From: Adenophora triphylla var. japonica
Lineage: Eukaryota; Streptophyta; Magnoliopsida; Asterales; Campanulaceae
DNA: 64,000 nucleotides
Direction: 5' to 3'
NCBI GenBank assembly: GCA_022495995.1
Contig: JAFEMH010000521.1
Location: 372,001 to 436,000 of the forward strand
Below the pieces are notes generated by a model, which had not been told where the DNA came from, searched no databases, and was given only the letters and a program-made list of their open reading frames with translations. Below, one piece after another: positions 10,563 through 20,549 of the stretch (the stretch's first letter is position 1; every line of letters begins with the position of its first letter). A program made the translations under genes and the position numbers.

Positions 10563-11573
10563 GCCTCCCTTAAGATGTAGGACTCGAAACCGTATTTTGT
10601 TTGAATATTGCTTTTATTTGAACTGCGTGTGATTGGTTTTTGATTAAAGTCCGGTCCATTGGGGATTTGGGAGTTGTAATTAATTTATCTATTTCTCTCT
10701 CTATCCTTTATGTGGAACTACGATGGCCTGAGTCTTCCTGAATTGGGAGAAACGTAGGCAACCACTTGGTGTGGCCATTATCTGTTTTCTTTTGTTTTCA
10801 AGAAAAAAATCTCTCTATTTTTCTCTATCACCTAGATGGACTCTCACACACGCGCACTCATATTATATCTGTCATTGCACTACATACCCTTGATAAACTC
10901 GGGACCCACACTAAGGACGGATGACGGTAACCACCTAGTCGCCGGTCTCTCTGAAGTTGGATCATCACACTCTGCGTATTCAATCCACCTAGATTGTCAT
11001 ATCGCGGGTAGCCTAGCCTTCCAGCCCTGCATCGCCACATATCATGTAGTATATTTTCTAGGATCACTCTGTGATTGGTCGGTTTTTGACTCGATGATCT
11101 TTCCTCTCTTTGACCAAAATAAAGCTATGTGAAATTGACCATAAAGAGAGACTCGGAAATGTCCCTTTGGAAAAATTCCCTTCGACAAAAAAAAAAGTCC
11201 CTTCACAATGACCCTTTCGGAAGTCCCTTTAAAAAGAAGAACAAAAAATCATTCTGGTCAATCTCACATGGATTTATTTTACAAAGAATGGACTGATCAC
11301 TTAGTCGTTAGGTTTGGATAAAGACCATAGAAACCCCTCAAAACGGATTCTCCATTCCGACAAAAAATTAGGTTTAATAAAAATCGACTTCCCGTGTGGT
11401 TGTCTCGCGCGAGACTACCTGTCCCGCGCGGGACAATGTCTCTGTTTGTTGTGCTGAGCCTGAACCCTTTAAGCCTTCTTCCGACTCGTTGGGGCTGGAT
11501 TTGATCCTGATATAATCTCTGCATCTCTCTATCAGTTTTTCGAAGCTATATCGGCCTCAAGACTCCCAACACA

Positions 11574-13048
11574 ATGTCCGGCATCAACGAAATTCCGGGT
11601 GACGAAACCTTGTCTGAAAACAACCACAAACTGCTAGAAGAAGCCAATGGTCACTTAGAAGAGCAAGCAACCCAAATTCTGACCCTCGTGGAGGAAATCC
11701 AAGAGCTAAGGGCGGCACTAGCCACAAAAGAAAAGAAAAAGAAAAATAATTCTTCCTCCGAAGAAGAAGAATCATACACCAAAAAGGCTAAGAACCGTCG
11801 CCAAAGCAAAATCAAGAAAAAGAAGTATGATCCTAGCTCATCATCTTCCTCCTCTGACAATGAGAGTTACACTTCCAAGAAAGAGAGTAAGGGGAAAGCA
11901 AGAACGAACCCCTTACAATGGCAATGCTAGAAAAGAAACTTGCATCCCTCGATGTGAGTAAAGGAGCCTCGCTCTCTATTGACTATGACACTCTTCGTCA
12001 ATCCATGTCAAAGCTTCCTAGAAAGTACAAGACACCCGACATTACAAAATTCAATGGCACTACTTGTCCAAAATCCCATTTGGAAACCTACTCTTGGGCC
12101 ATCCTACCTATGGTGTTGATGACAACCTGCTAGCTTAATGCTTTCCACAAACTCTTGACGGTGCCGCTAGAGATTGGTACATGACTCTTTCACTCTCTAC
12201 AAGGCTTAATTGGCCACTTGCCAGTCGTGCCTTCCAAAAGCAATTTGAGGACAACTCTACCTACCACACTACTAGAAGGGACCTCGAGCCACTTGCCACT
12301 TGCCAGTTGCCACTTGCCAGTCGTTCCTTCCGGCATACGAGTAGACGACCTCATCAAACAAAAGAGGGAAGCCAAGAAAGAAAGTGGGTTTCGCTATAAC
12401 AAAAGCTCCTCTTCCTCTACTAACCCTAAAGATACTTCCGTCAATGCCATAGTCTTCAATTATCCTGGAAACGGTAAGTACTCAGCAGTACCTCCTCCAC
12501 AAAAGAAGAAAAGGGATAGGCATTACGACAAACTCGAAGGGATCACTCAAGAAGAACTTCTCGATGTGGTTGTCAAGAATGGAAAAATCAAACCAAGAGA
12601 GGGTGGCCCACCAAGGAAAGATCTTCCGGCTAATCACGCTCATCATCTCTTCTGCAAGTTTCACAACACTACCGACCATGACACCAACTCGTGCTTCCAC
12701 TTGAAGGACGTTATCCAAGATCTGTTTGATGCTAAAGAGACAGGGCTCCCCAATATTGTTTCCAATCCCCTAGCAAACAATGAGGTCAATCTAATAGAGA
12801 TAGGAAGTAGCTTCGAGGACCCTACTCGTCTAGCCACAATTTTGGACGAGACCCCTCTTGAATTTAATAAATCTTCTTTCTGCAACATGATGTCTTGGGA
12901 TGAAATCTTAGAACAAAAAGAAAAAGGGTCTAAAGCAGTCAATCTCCTCACACGATCTGGTCGAGCGATTATCAACAAAGATCCAAGGGATGAAAATCCT
13001 CCTAAACAAACAAAGGCTTCATCATCAAACCCGACGATCCTCTCTTAG
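11574..13048 (+). pseudogene. gag of the Ogre/Tat-like element, frameshifted and internally deleted
   Basis: The N-terminal part (11574 to about 11890) has a short coiled coil (LEEQATQILTLVEEIQELRA) followed by lysine- and serine-rich repeats. A shift near 11890 moves the frame to the PRKYKTPDITKFNG start of the gag core. Further shifts near 12080-12180 lead to the AFQKQFEDNSTYHTTRRDLE segment. The rest of the core is missing and is replaced by a run of CACTTGCCA repeats (12288-12331). The frame resumes at VDDLIKQKREAKKE and ends in a CX2HX4HX4C knuckle (CKFHNTTDHDTNSC, about 12656-12697), the variant knuckle seen in Tat-group Gags. At least three frame breaks make it non-functional. Confidence 0.75.
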
Positions 13049-13185
13049 CCCAGCTAAAGAAAACGCACGAAAACATCTCGGTTTGGGACCTCATAGGAGC
13101 ATCCCATAAGCATCGCGAAATGTTAAAGAAAGCCTTGGCTCAAATAACCATTTCCTCAGAAGCTACACCTGAAGATCTTACTTAA

Positions 13186-13722
13186 ATGATTGGCCAAGTA
13201 CAATTTGGCAATGTCATCACTTTCACTGACTTGGACCTCCCATCCTACGGGAACAATCTTTATGAGGCCCTATACACAACTGCTAAGGTGAATGGATATC
13301 GAATTCCACTCATTCTGGTCGACAATGGTTCTGCAATCAACGTCCTTCCGAAGAAAGCCCTATCATCATTAGGTATTACCCACAAGGATCTCAAGTCGTC
13401 AGGGAACACTATACGAGGTTATGATTGCACTGCTAGAAATTCCCTGGGCTTAGTTGCAATACCAATAGAAATGGGACAAGTCACCATGAACGTTGAATTC
13501 CAAGTCATCGACATCCCAGCATCCTTCAACTTACTGCTTGGCCGCCCTTGGCTGCATGACATAGGAGGTTTACCTTCATCCCTACACCAGTGCATCAAAT
13601 TCAAATACAACGACACAATAATCACAATACACGGGGAAATGCGCCATTCACCTCAGTTTGAAGACACCGATTTTATTGAAAAATGGAGTCGCCACGCCAT
13701 TTTGATTTCCTCAAAACTTTGA
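13186..13722 (+). pseudogene. Retropepsin-like protease of the Ogre/Tat-like element
   Basis: The frame is open for 178 codons and contains the aspartic-protease active site LVDNGSAINVLP (about residues 45-56) and the later hydrophobic-hydrophobic-Gly motif LLLGRPWL. It would cleave the Gag-Pol polyprotein in virus-like particles. The frame differs from that of the gag upstream, with stops at about 13048 and 13183, so it cannot be made as a fusion now. The ATG at 13186 is only the first in-frame Met; the natural protein would start inside the polyprotein. No polymerase follows: the frame ends at 13722 and nothing pol-like appears before the next element. Confidence 0.75.
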
Positions 13723-13850
13723 AAAAAATGATAAGGGTCCTGAAGTGGTTTCGGTAATTTGTATGTCAATTGTTATTTTGGTCTTTTCGTAAAAAGATAT
13801 TTTATTTTGTTTGAAATGTTGAGTATGATAATTGAACTATTAAAAGGGAG
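13723..13850. other. Short unassigned AT-rich stretch
   Basis: It separates the protease stop from the TSD of the next element. I see no ORF, LTR end or polypurine tract. It may be the tail of the Ogre-like element or the pre-existing host DNA. Confidence 0.4.
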
Positions 13851-13855
13851 TATAA

Positions 13856-14621
13856 TGTTGGAAAAATTTGTTATATGTGAAGGAAATTGTGTATTTTTCT
13901 TACATGAATCGTTTATCGTTTGACAAAGATTATTGTGGGTTCATGTTCCACGTTGTGAGAATATGAAAATGAAATATCTAGATGTCCAATTTGGTATTGG
14001 ATGAGAAAGATATGATAGCTCAAAGTAAGTGGGTTAAAGTGTAACTTTTAGAAGTTAACACCACTATTGATGTCCCATAATTTTTAGATTAATTGAGGGA
14101 TTAATATGGATCATTACTTTGGAATTATGGGTTACAGAGTTTGGTATTAAACTTCTTGAGTAGAAAGTAATGAGTCTCATATTAATACTAAGATTAATTG
14201 GGTATTCATGGGAGAGTTAGTGGAGCTATAAGTAGAGAGACCCACAATAATGAATTTTTTTTTCTTTTTCCATCAATTCTCCACCTCCCTCTTACAATTT
14301 GTTATCTTCTTCCTTTGGCCTCCTAGAGAAAGATCCATGGTGATTTTGTCCAAGCATAGAAAATTCGCCGGAAAACTTAAGTGCAAAGTTGTTCCGGTTC
14401 ATCCGTTCTATCCTGGGAGACTAACGTTCATTGAAGACCTCGAGCACTCGTAGTGAGGGGGCGAATTAGTCTTAAGGAGAGTGTCTAACATGGCTCGGAT
14501 TCAAGCAAATTCAAGATGACGACTTACGGTTTTATCTTTGTTAATTTTATGTTGTATATTGTATTTTAATTTTATTGTAATTCTTTTTCTTTTATGCTCG
14601 ATTGTTTAGATTTATCTAACA
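13856..14621 (+). repeat. Left LTR of the decayed copia element (766 bp)
   Basis: It matches 19205-20164 along its length once the MITE in the right copy is removed (766 against 767 bp). Mismatches are scattered at a few percent by eye. It has a pyrimidine-rich stretch with an ATAAGTAGAGAGACCC segment near 14226 that may be the transcription start region. Confidence 0.9.
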
Positions 14622-15029
14622 ATCTTAAGACTAATTCCCTATTTGAAAAAGAATTACAGATTTGAAAATCCGGTGGAGCGGTAATCAAAGAAAGAGGTAA
14701 AAGAATTGGAAAACGATGGACGAGACGGAAGAAAATTTCAGCACGTTTTTTCAGTGATCATCTGTGGTAAAAATTATTTTCCCGTTTCTTTAACCGTTGG
14801 ATCGGACTAAAATTTGGTGTGCATGTTTACGACTCATTGGAGAAAATTCTGAACGGTGAAGATCGGATTTTATTATGTAGAATATTAATATATAAATTTC
14901 GGAACAGAACAGTTTCTGAAAGAAGTAATGATGTATTGACTTACGGATGAGCATCAAGGATGTTGCAATGATTGTATAAAATAGTTGTGGTGATGCCACT
15001 TCTAGTGTTTATAAAATGAATGATAGATC

Positions 15030-15600
15030 TCTTATGGTTCATGAAAATCATAGTGAGAAAAATTGAAAAGTTCGATTGAACTAAATTGAGAGAATGAACG
15101 GTTAAAGATATCGTGTATAACGTTCTTATGATTCACAAGAATCATGTTGAGAAAAATTGAATAGTTCATTGAACTAAGTTGAGAAGATGGACGGATAAAG
15201 ATTTAGTCTTTAACGTTGCATTTTATAAATGAAAAGTTCTTTTGAACTAAGTTGAGAAGATGAACGTATAAAGATGTAGTCTTTAACGTTGCATTGTTTA
15301 TACGATGTATTGACAAAGATGATAGGGCTTCTCGAAAGAAGTTGTTAAAGCCTATTATTGTCAATAGTGACAAAAGTCACAAAGATTAAAATAATAGAGA
15401 TTCTTGAAAGAAGTTGTTGAATTCTATTGTTGTGAAGATTGACATATATCACAAGGACTAAAGTATAGGGCTTCCTGGGAGAAGTTGTTAAAACCTATAA
15501 TTGAAATGGGTGACTAATGTCAAAAGATTAAAAATAATATGAATTCTTAAAGGAAGTAGTTAAATCCTATTGTTGATGACAAATGACACAAAATATTTAG
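15030..15600 (+). repeat. Two families of decayed tandem repeats of about 80-85 bp inside the copia body
   Basis: At about 15030-15300 three or four degenerate units share 'GAGAAAAATTGAA-AGTTC-TTGAACTAA-TTGAGA-GATGAACG-TAAAGAT' in loose form. At about 15310-15600 four units share 'AGGGCTTC-GAAAGAAGTTGTTAAA-CCTAT-TTG'. Both lie in an AT-rich stretch without ORFs. The rest of the body, 14622-17263 and 17660-19204, has no gene I can support. Confidence 0.55.
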
Positions 15601-17263
15601 AAGTATAACTTCTAAAAGAAATTGTGTATTTGGTGAATGAGAAGGTAATTTCACTAATTTAGAGGTACTCCAAGATGAGACCTTTAAAATTTTGGAATAG
15701 TTTACCTCCAATTATAATTTCATTAAAGAAGTTTAGAGGTTTATAATATGGTTTGTTATAAGAAATAAATTGTGATAATTTCCCTAATGAATTACAATTT
15801 ATTTTTGGGTGAATTCTCTAATTATATTAGAGAGCTCTATTTGTAACAATAAAGTTACAATTTGGTATTTAATTGTTGAAAATTTAGAGCCAATGTTGTG
15901 GGGAAGGCTCCTTGTGTGGAGAAAAATCTTCAATGGGATGTGGTTGTTCCAAGTATTCCGGCTCACATAATGAGAAGTTAGAAAATTTTGTTGGCCTTGA
16001 CTTTAAGTGATGGCAACAATAGATGTTCTACTTGACCACCCTTAAACTTGTGAGGTTTCTTAAGAAAGATTCTATAAAGTTGGGTGAAAATAAGACGGAT
16101 GTTTAATCCGTGAGTGCGGTTGAAGCATGAGATTTTTTTTGGAATTATATTTTTAACGGATTGTCGAATTCGTTATATAACGTATATAGTACCTAAAAAT
16201 GGTGAAATAATTATCAGAGTCTTTGGACTATAAATAATAAATCTGAGAATGCGACTGAAATGAACTTCATTATAAGTCGTGCTCTTTATTTTAAAATAGT
16301 GGACTTCATAAACCATGAAAAGTTAAATGAAAGAATTGAAAATGGTCTTTCATGAAAACCATACCGAATAGATGGTGTTGAGTGAAATTCTCAAGTGATG
16401 GCAATAATTGAGAAATTGTTTCACACTTGAAAAGATTTCAAGAATTACCTCACATAAAAACGAAAGTTGAGGTTTTTGCTATTCGTCTTTGTGTTGAAAA
16501 AGAGAATAGAGCTTTGGAGAAGAAGTTGAAGCAAATCGAAATGCTTTACTCTAAGATAAGTTGGTCAAACTTGGTTTGAAAAGTCAAGCTTATTTTGGAA
16601 AGTCAAACTTGATTAATGTCAAACATGATATCATCAAGAATGTAATTCATGATGTTTGAATGAATGAAATGGAAGGGTATTCAAGTGATTAATAATGAGA
16701 ATAAATCTTTTTATATGGTCAAAATAGATTCAAACAAGACTTATCAAATATGTTGTTGAAGTTATAATCAAAGCATATTGATGCTTGAGATGTGAATATT
16801 ATTCACTAGATGATGGTAAAATGTAAGTTTTTACCCTTAACATTGCGTGCTAAAAAGTAAAATGTTGAATCTTAACTCTTTAAAGAAAAAATTGAAAATC
16901 AACTTAATGAAGAGGTAGTGATAAAACACAACTAAATGTAGTTTGTGTATAAGTTATACTAAATATTATTGATTGCATATGTATTGGGTATGCTTACAAT
17001 AGTTGTGATTATAGAATTCTTATTTATGAATTCAAGATTCAATAATGGAATCATGAAGCGCTTCTTTCTTTAAGAATATGTTTCGGTATAAATTAAAAGA
17101 TGAGGCAAACTCATTGAAACGGATTCATGATTCAATAAAAGAAAAAGAAACTTATCATGAGAAAATGATAAAGAAGAGGCATGACCTCTACATAGCAAAT
17201 GAGGTAGGATAAGAAAATTCTACTGCCCGGATTTTCTAACATCCATGCTAGAAAGTGAATCAC

Positions 17264-17659
17264 AAAGTTATAAAGACATTGAGCTTTTTGGAAGGATCTT
17301 TGTGGGAAGAGGCCATTAAAAGTGAGATTGATTTAATCTTGGAAAATCATACTTAGAAACTAGTGGATTTATCTCCGAGTAGTAAATCACTAGCATATAA
17401 GTGGATTTTCAAAAAGGAAATGAAGACCGATGAAACAATCAATGAGTACAAGGCTAGACTTGTAATTGAGGATTACAAGAAAAATGAAGACCTTGATTAC
17501 TTTTATACTTATTCTCACATCACGAGAATAAAGAGTTGTATTTGCAATTGCTGCATAGCAGAATTTGAAATACATCAAATGGATGTAAATAACCTTTCTA
17601 AATGTCGATTTAGAAGAGAAAATTTAAATAGAACAACCCGAGGGGTTTGTTGTACATGA
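17264..17659 (+). pseudogene. Remnant of copia reverse transcriptase (N-terminal part)
   Basis: The translated stretch keeps landmarks of the copia RT entry: SFLEGSLWEEAIKSEID, then KWIFKKEMK, INEYKARLV, DYFYTYSHITRI and HQMDV. In functional relatives these lead into the KTAFLNG and YVDD parts of the enzyme, which are absent here. A stop near 17356 and a frame change at about 17605 break it. It is the main evidence that the element is a plus-strand copia type. Confidence 0.75.
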
Positions 17660-19204
17660 GCAATGAAACAAAGTGTCCACAATGTACATCATGATCAAAT
17701 GATGTTAATAATGAAAATTGACATTATTGCTAATTTTGAGACTATTCCGAAAATGTGGGGGTGGGTATACTTTGGAAAATAATTACCTTTTGGAGAGGTT
17801 TCCCCAAGAAAATAATGAGATGTCCATATAAAGTATGGAAACGTAGGCCTACGTACACTTGTGAATGTGGGGTGTTTCGCAAATTAGCAAGTCCAATTAC
17901 CAAAGAAATTGAATTTGATTACTAAATGGTGGATTATGTTTCAAGAGTTATATTCATAACAATTGTGCATATTGGTTTGTTATTTATGATTCAATAAGTT
18001 TGAATATATATAAAAATCAAAAGAAAATAAAATCAATGGAAATCAAGTATTGATGTCAAATTCATGGAAGTGAATATATGATACTTTGAATGAAATAGAT
18101 CAAAGTGTTGAAACGGTTCAAGAAATGAAACCTAGAAGAAAATATGCTAGTTTGTAAAGTCATTATATGACTTGAGACAAGTACAAAGATAATGACATCG
18201 AAGGTTTGATTGTATGGATTTAAACAAGAGTGACTACGTCAATTTGTTAATTAAATCCAAAAACGATATGTTAACTAAGGAAAATTCTAGTCAATTTGAT
18301 CTGTTGATTCAAATTCAAGGAAAACTAATAGACTTGTTGTTAAACAAGTCATTAGGTGGATATTCTTGAAATTTTTGAAATGATCAACATGGAATAGCTG
18401 GATTTAAATGAATTTGAGTTAACAATTATCAAATGGATAAAACTTGTGTTAGCAAGATGGTATATTGCTAAAGTCAATTTATGATTGAAAAGACAAATAT
18501 CAATGTGTGTAATGGTAGTCTAGACATATATGTCTAAGACATAATACCATTAGAACTACTCTCAACTAATTTGACTATGTGTGGTCAAATAATAAACGGA
18601 CCCGTTAACCAAATAGTTAAATCGAGAGTTAGTTGTAAATTCGGAGGGGAATGGGACGTGAGCCTCTTAAAAGTTAAATACAGCGGAAAACCCAATCTAG
18701 ATGACTGGAGATCCCAAGAACTAGATTCAATGGGACCACCTAACTGTTAAAAGACTTGTAGCGTCACTGTGGGGGAATTAACCCCAAGTCCATTCCTAGT
18801 AGTGACATCCCGAAAGGACAAGGATAAGCATATGACTTTTAATGATTCTTACGCGTTGAAAATTCGAGCGGGGTAATACGGGTTACCTTTAAGAAATCAC
18901 CTATGTGAGAGAGAAGTGGGGCCGCTTCGAGGACCTCTCACAGAACCAGGCAAAATGTTCAGGGCCATGAATGAACATAGCTATGAGAATTGAACTATGT
19001 TAGGACGATACTTGTGTCAAGCATATGATCGACTACACAAAAAGCATAACGGTTCAAGGACAGCGCGTCTACCGACTTGCGAGTAGAGTAAATATGCTTG
19101 TACGAGCGAAGGTTCAATGGGCATTCCCACAACTATCGTATGCAAGTTTTCGTCTGCCGAACTCTATCACCAAACTCGTCATTAATTTCCTTCATGTGGG
19201 GAAT

Positions 19205-20164
19205 TGTTGAAAAAATTCGTTATATGTGAAGGAAATTGTGTATTTTCTTTACATGAATCATTTGTCGTTTTACAAAGATTATTGTGGGCAAGGTTCTAAA
19301 AAGCGCTAGGCGGATGCTAGGCGGCGGAGCCGGGCCTAGCGCCTAGGCGGGGACTAGTCGAGATTAGTCGGGATTAGTTGGGACCTAGGCGGGGCTTAGA
19401 ACTAGGCGTTGGAGAGGGGCCTAGCGCCTAGGCGGGGCCTAGGTGCCCTTAGGCGGGGTCTTTTAGAACAATGATTGTGGGTTCATGTTCCACGTTGTGA
19501 GAACATGAAAATGAAATATCTAGATGTCCAATTTGGTATTGAATGAGAAAGATATGATAGCTCAAAGTAAGTGGGTTAAAGTGTAACTTTTAGAAGTTAA
19601 CACCACTATTGATGTCCCATAATTCCTAGATTAATTGAGGAATTAATATGGATCATTACTTTGGAATTTGGGGTTACAAAGTTTGGTATTAAACTTCTTG
19701 AATAGAAAGTAATGAGTCTCATATTAATACTAAGATTAATTGGGTATTCATGGGAGAGTTAGTGAAGCTATAAGTAGAGAGACCCACAATAATGAATTTT
19801 TTTTTCTTTTTCCATCAATTCTCCACCTCCCTCTTACAATTTGTTATCTTATTTCTTTGGCCTCCTAGAGAAAGATCCATGGTGATTTTGTCCAAGCATA
19901 GGGAAATTTGCCGAAAAACTTAAGTGCAAAGTTGTTCCGGTTCATCCGTTCTATCCTGGAAGACTAACGTCCATTGAAGACCTCGAGCACTCGTAGTGAG
20001 GGGGCGAATTAGTCTTAAGGAGAGTGTCTAACACGGCTCGGATTCAAGCAAATTTAAGACGACGACTTACGGTTTTATCTTTGTTAATTTTATGTTATAT
20101 ATTGTATTTCAATTTTATTGTAATTCTTTTTATTTTGAGCTCATTTGTTTAGATTTGTCTAACA
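19205..20164 (+). repeat. Right LTR of the decayed copia element (960 bp with an inserted MITE)
   Basis: It begins TGTTG directly after a G-rich tract and ends TCTAACA before the TATAA duplication. The extra length against the left LTR is fully explained by the 185-bp insertion plus its 8-bp duplication. Confidence 0.9.
19289..19473. mobile_element. hAT-type MITE, GC-rich, 8-bp TSD ATTGTGGG
   Basis: ATTGTGGG occurs at 19281-19288 and 19474-19481, but only once in the left LTR, so the insertion point is exact. The ends are imperfect inverted repeats: CAAGGTTCTAAAAAG on the left and the complement of CTTTTAGAACAATG on the right. The 185-bp body is far richer in G and C than its surroundings and is built of GCCTAGGCGGGG-like repeats containing the palindrome CGCCTAGGCG. 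An 8-bp TSD with CA-starting termini points to a hAT transposase as the mobiliser. It has no coding capacity. Confidence 0.85.
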
Positions 20165-20549
20165 TATAACAGTGAATTATTATGGTGAATCTGTGCTTGA
20201 TAGTAGTACAATCAGAGGAATTTGGACAAAAAAGTGAAATAGAACACGCGCACAATACAATTTAGGAGTGAATGTGTGATATTTTTGTATGAAGTCCTTT
20301 TATGATATTTTGAAAATTGGGTTACTCCAATTGAGAAAAATGTCTGTTAAAAACCGGACAGTCATTTGATTGAATTGAAGGATAAGGTTAGGTTAGCGGC
20401 GAAGTCCATCCATCCCGCCCAGACAGACTCCCCCATTCACCAAACAAACGCGCATGGAATATTCAAATTCCTACCCACATCTGCAAAGATATTGAAATTG
20501 TGAGTTCAGTTCTCAATTTCACTCCCCCTTTTGTTACATTCTCACAAAT
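20165..20549 (+). promoter_or_regulatory. Upstream region and 5' leader of the PPR gene
   Basis: Only 385 bp separate the copia TSD from the start codon. A C-rich, pyrimidine-rich segment (about 20407-20445 and 20519-20535) just before the ATG looks like a plant 5' leader. I see no convincing TATA box, which is usual for housekeeping plastid-protein genes. The promoter may therefore be cut short by, or overlap, the copia LTR. Confidence 0.5.

Larger units (their letters stand above)
9229..13722 (+). mobile_element. Ogre/Tat-like Ty3 retrotransposon, 5' part only
   Basis: The layout is LTR (9229-10169), tRNA-Arg-type primer site (10173-10191), a 1.4-kb leader, broken gag (11574-13048) and broken protease (13186-13722). 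Reverse transcriptase, integrase and the 3' LTR are not in the window. The right end is not defined: recognisable coding ends at 13722, about 130 bp before the TSD of the next element. The lineage call rests on the TGTAGACACCCC LTR start, the tRNA-Arg primer site and the CX2HX4HX4C knuckle. It could be a truncated autonomous copy or a gag-pro-only derivative. Confidence 0.75.
13856..20164 (+). mobile_element. Decayed copia LTR retrotransposon with TSD TATAA
   Basis: Left LTR 13856-14621 and right LTR 19205-20164 both begin TGTTG and end TCTAACA. The flanks are TATAA at 13851-13855 and again at 20165-20169, a 5-bp TSD that fixes both ends. The plus orientation follows from the pol remnant at 17264-17659. 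No clear primer-binding site follows the left LTR; a short G-rich tract (GTGGGGAAT) precedes the right LTR. Gag, protease, integrase and RNase H are not recognisable. The body is AT-rich with decayed short repeats, so this is an old or non-autonomous copy. Its right end lies 385 bp upstream of the PPR gene start codon. Confidence 0.9.
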
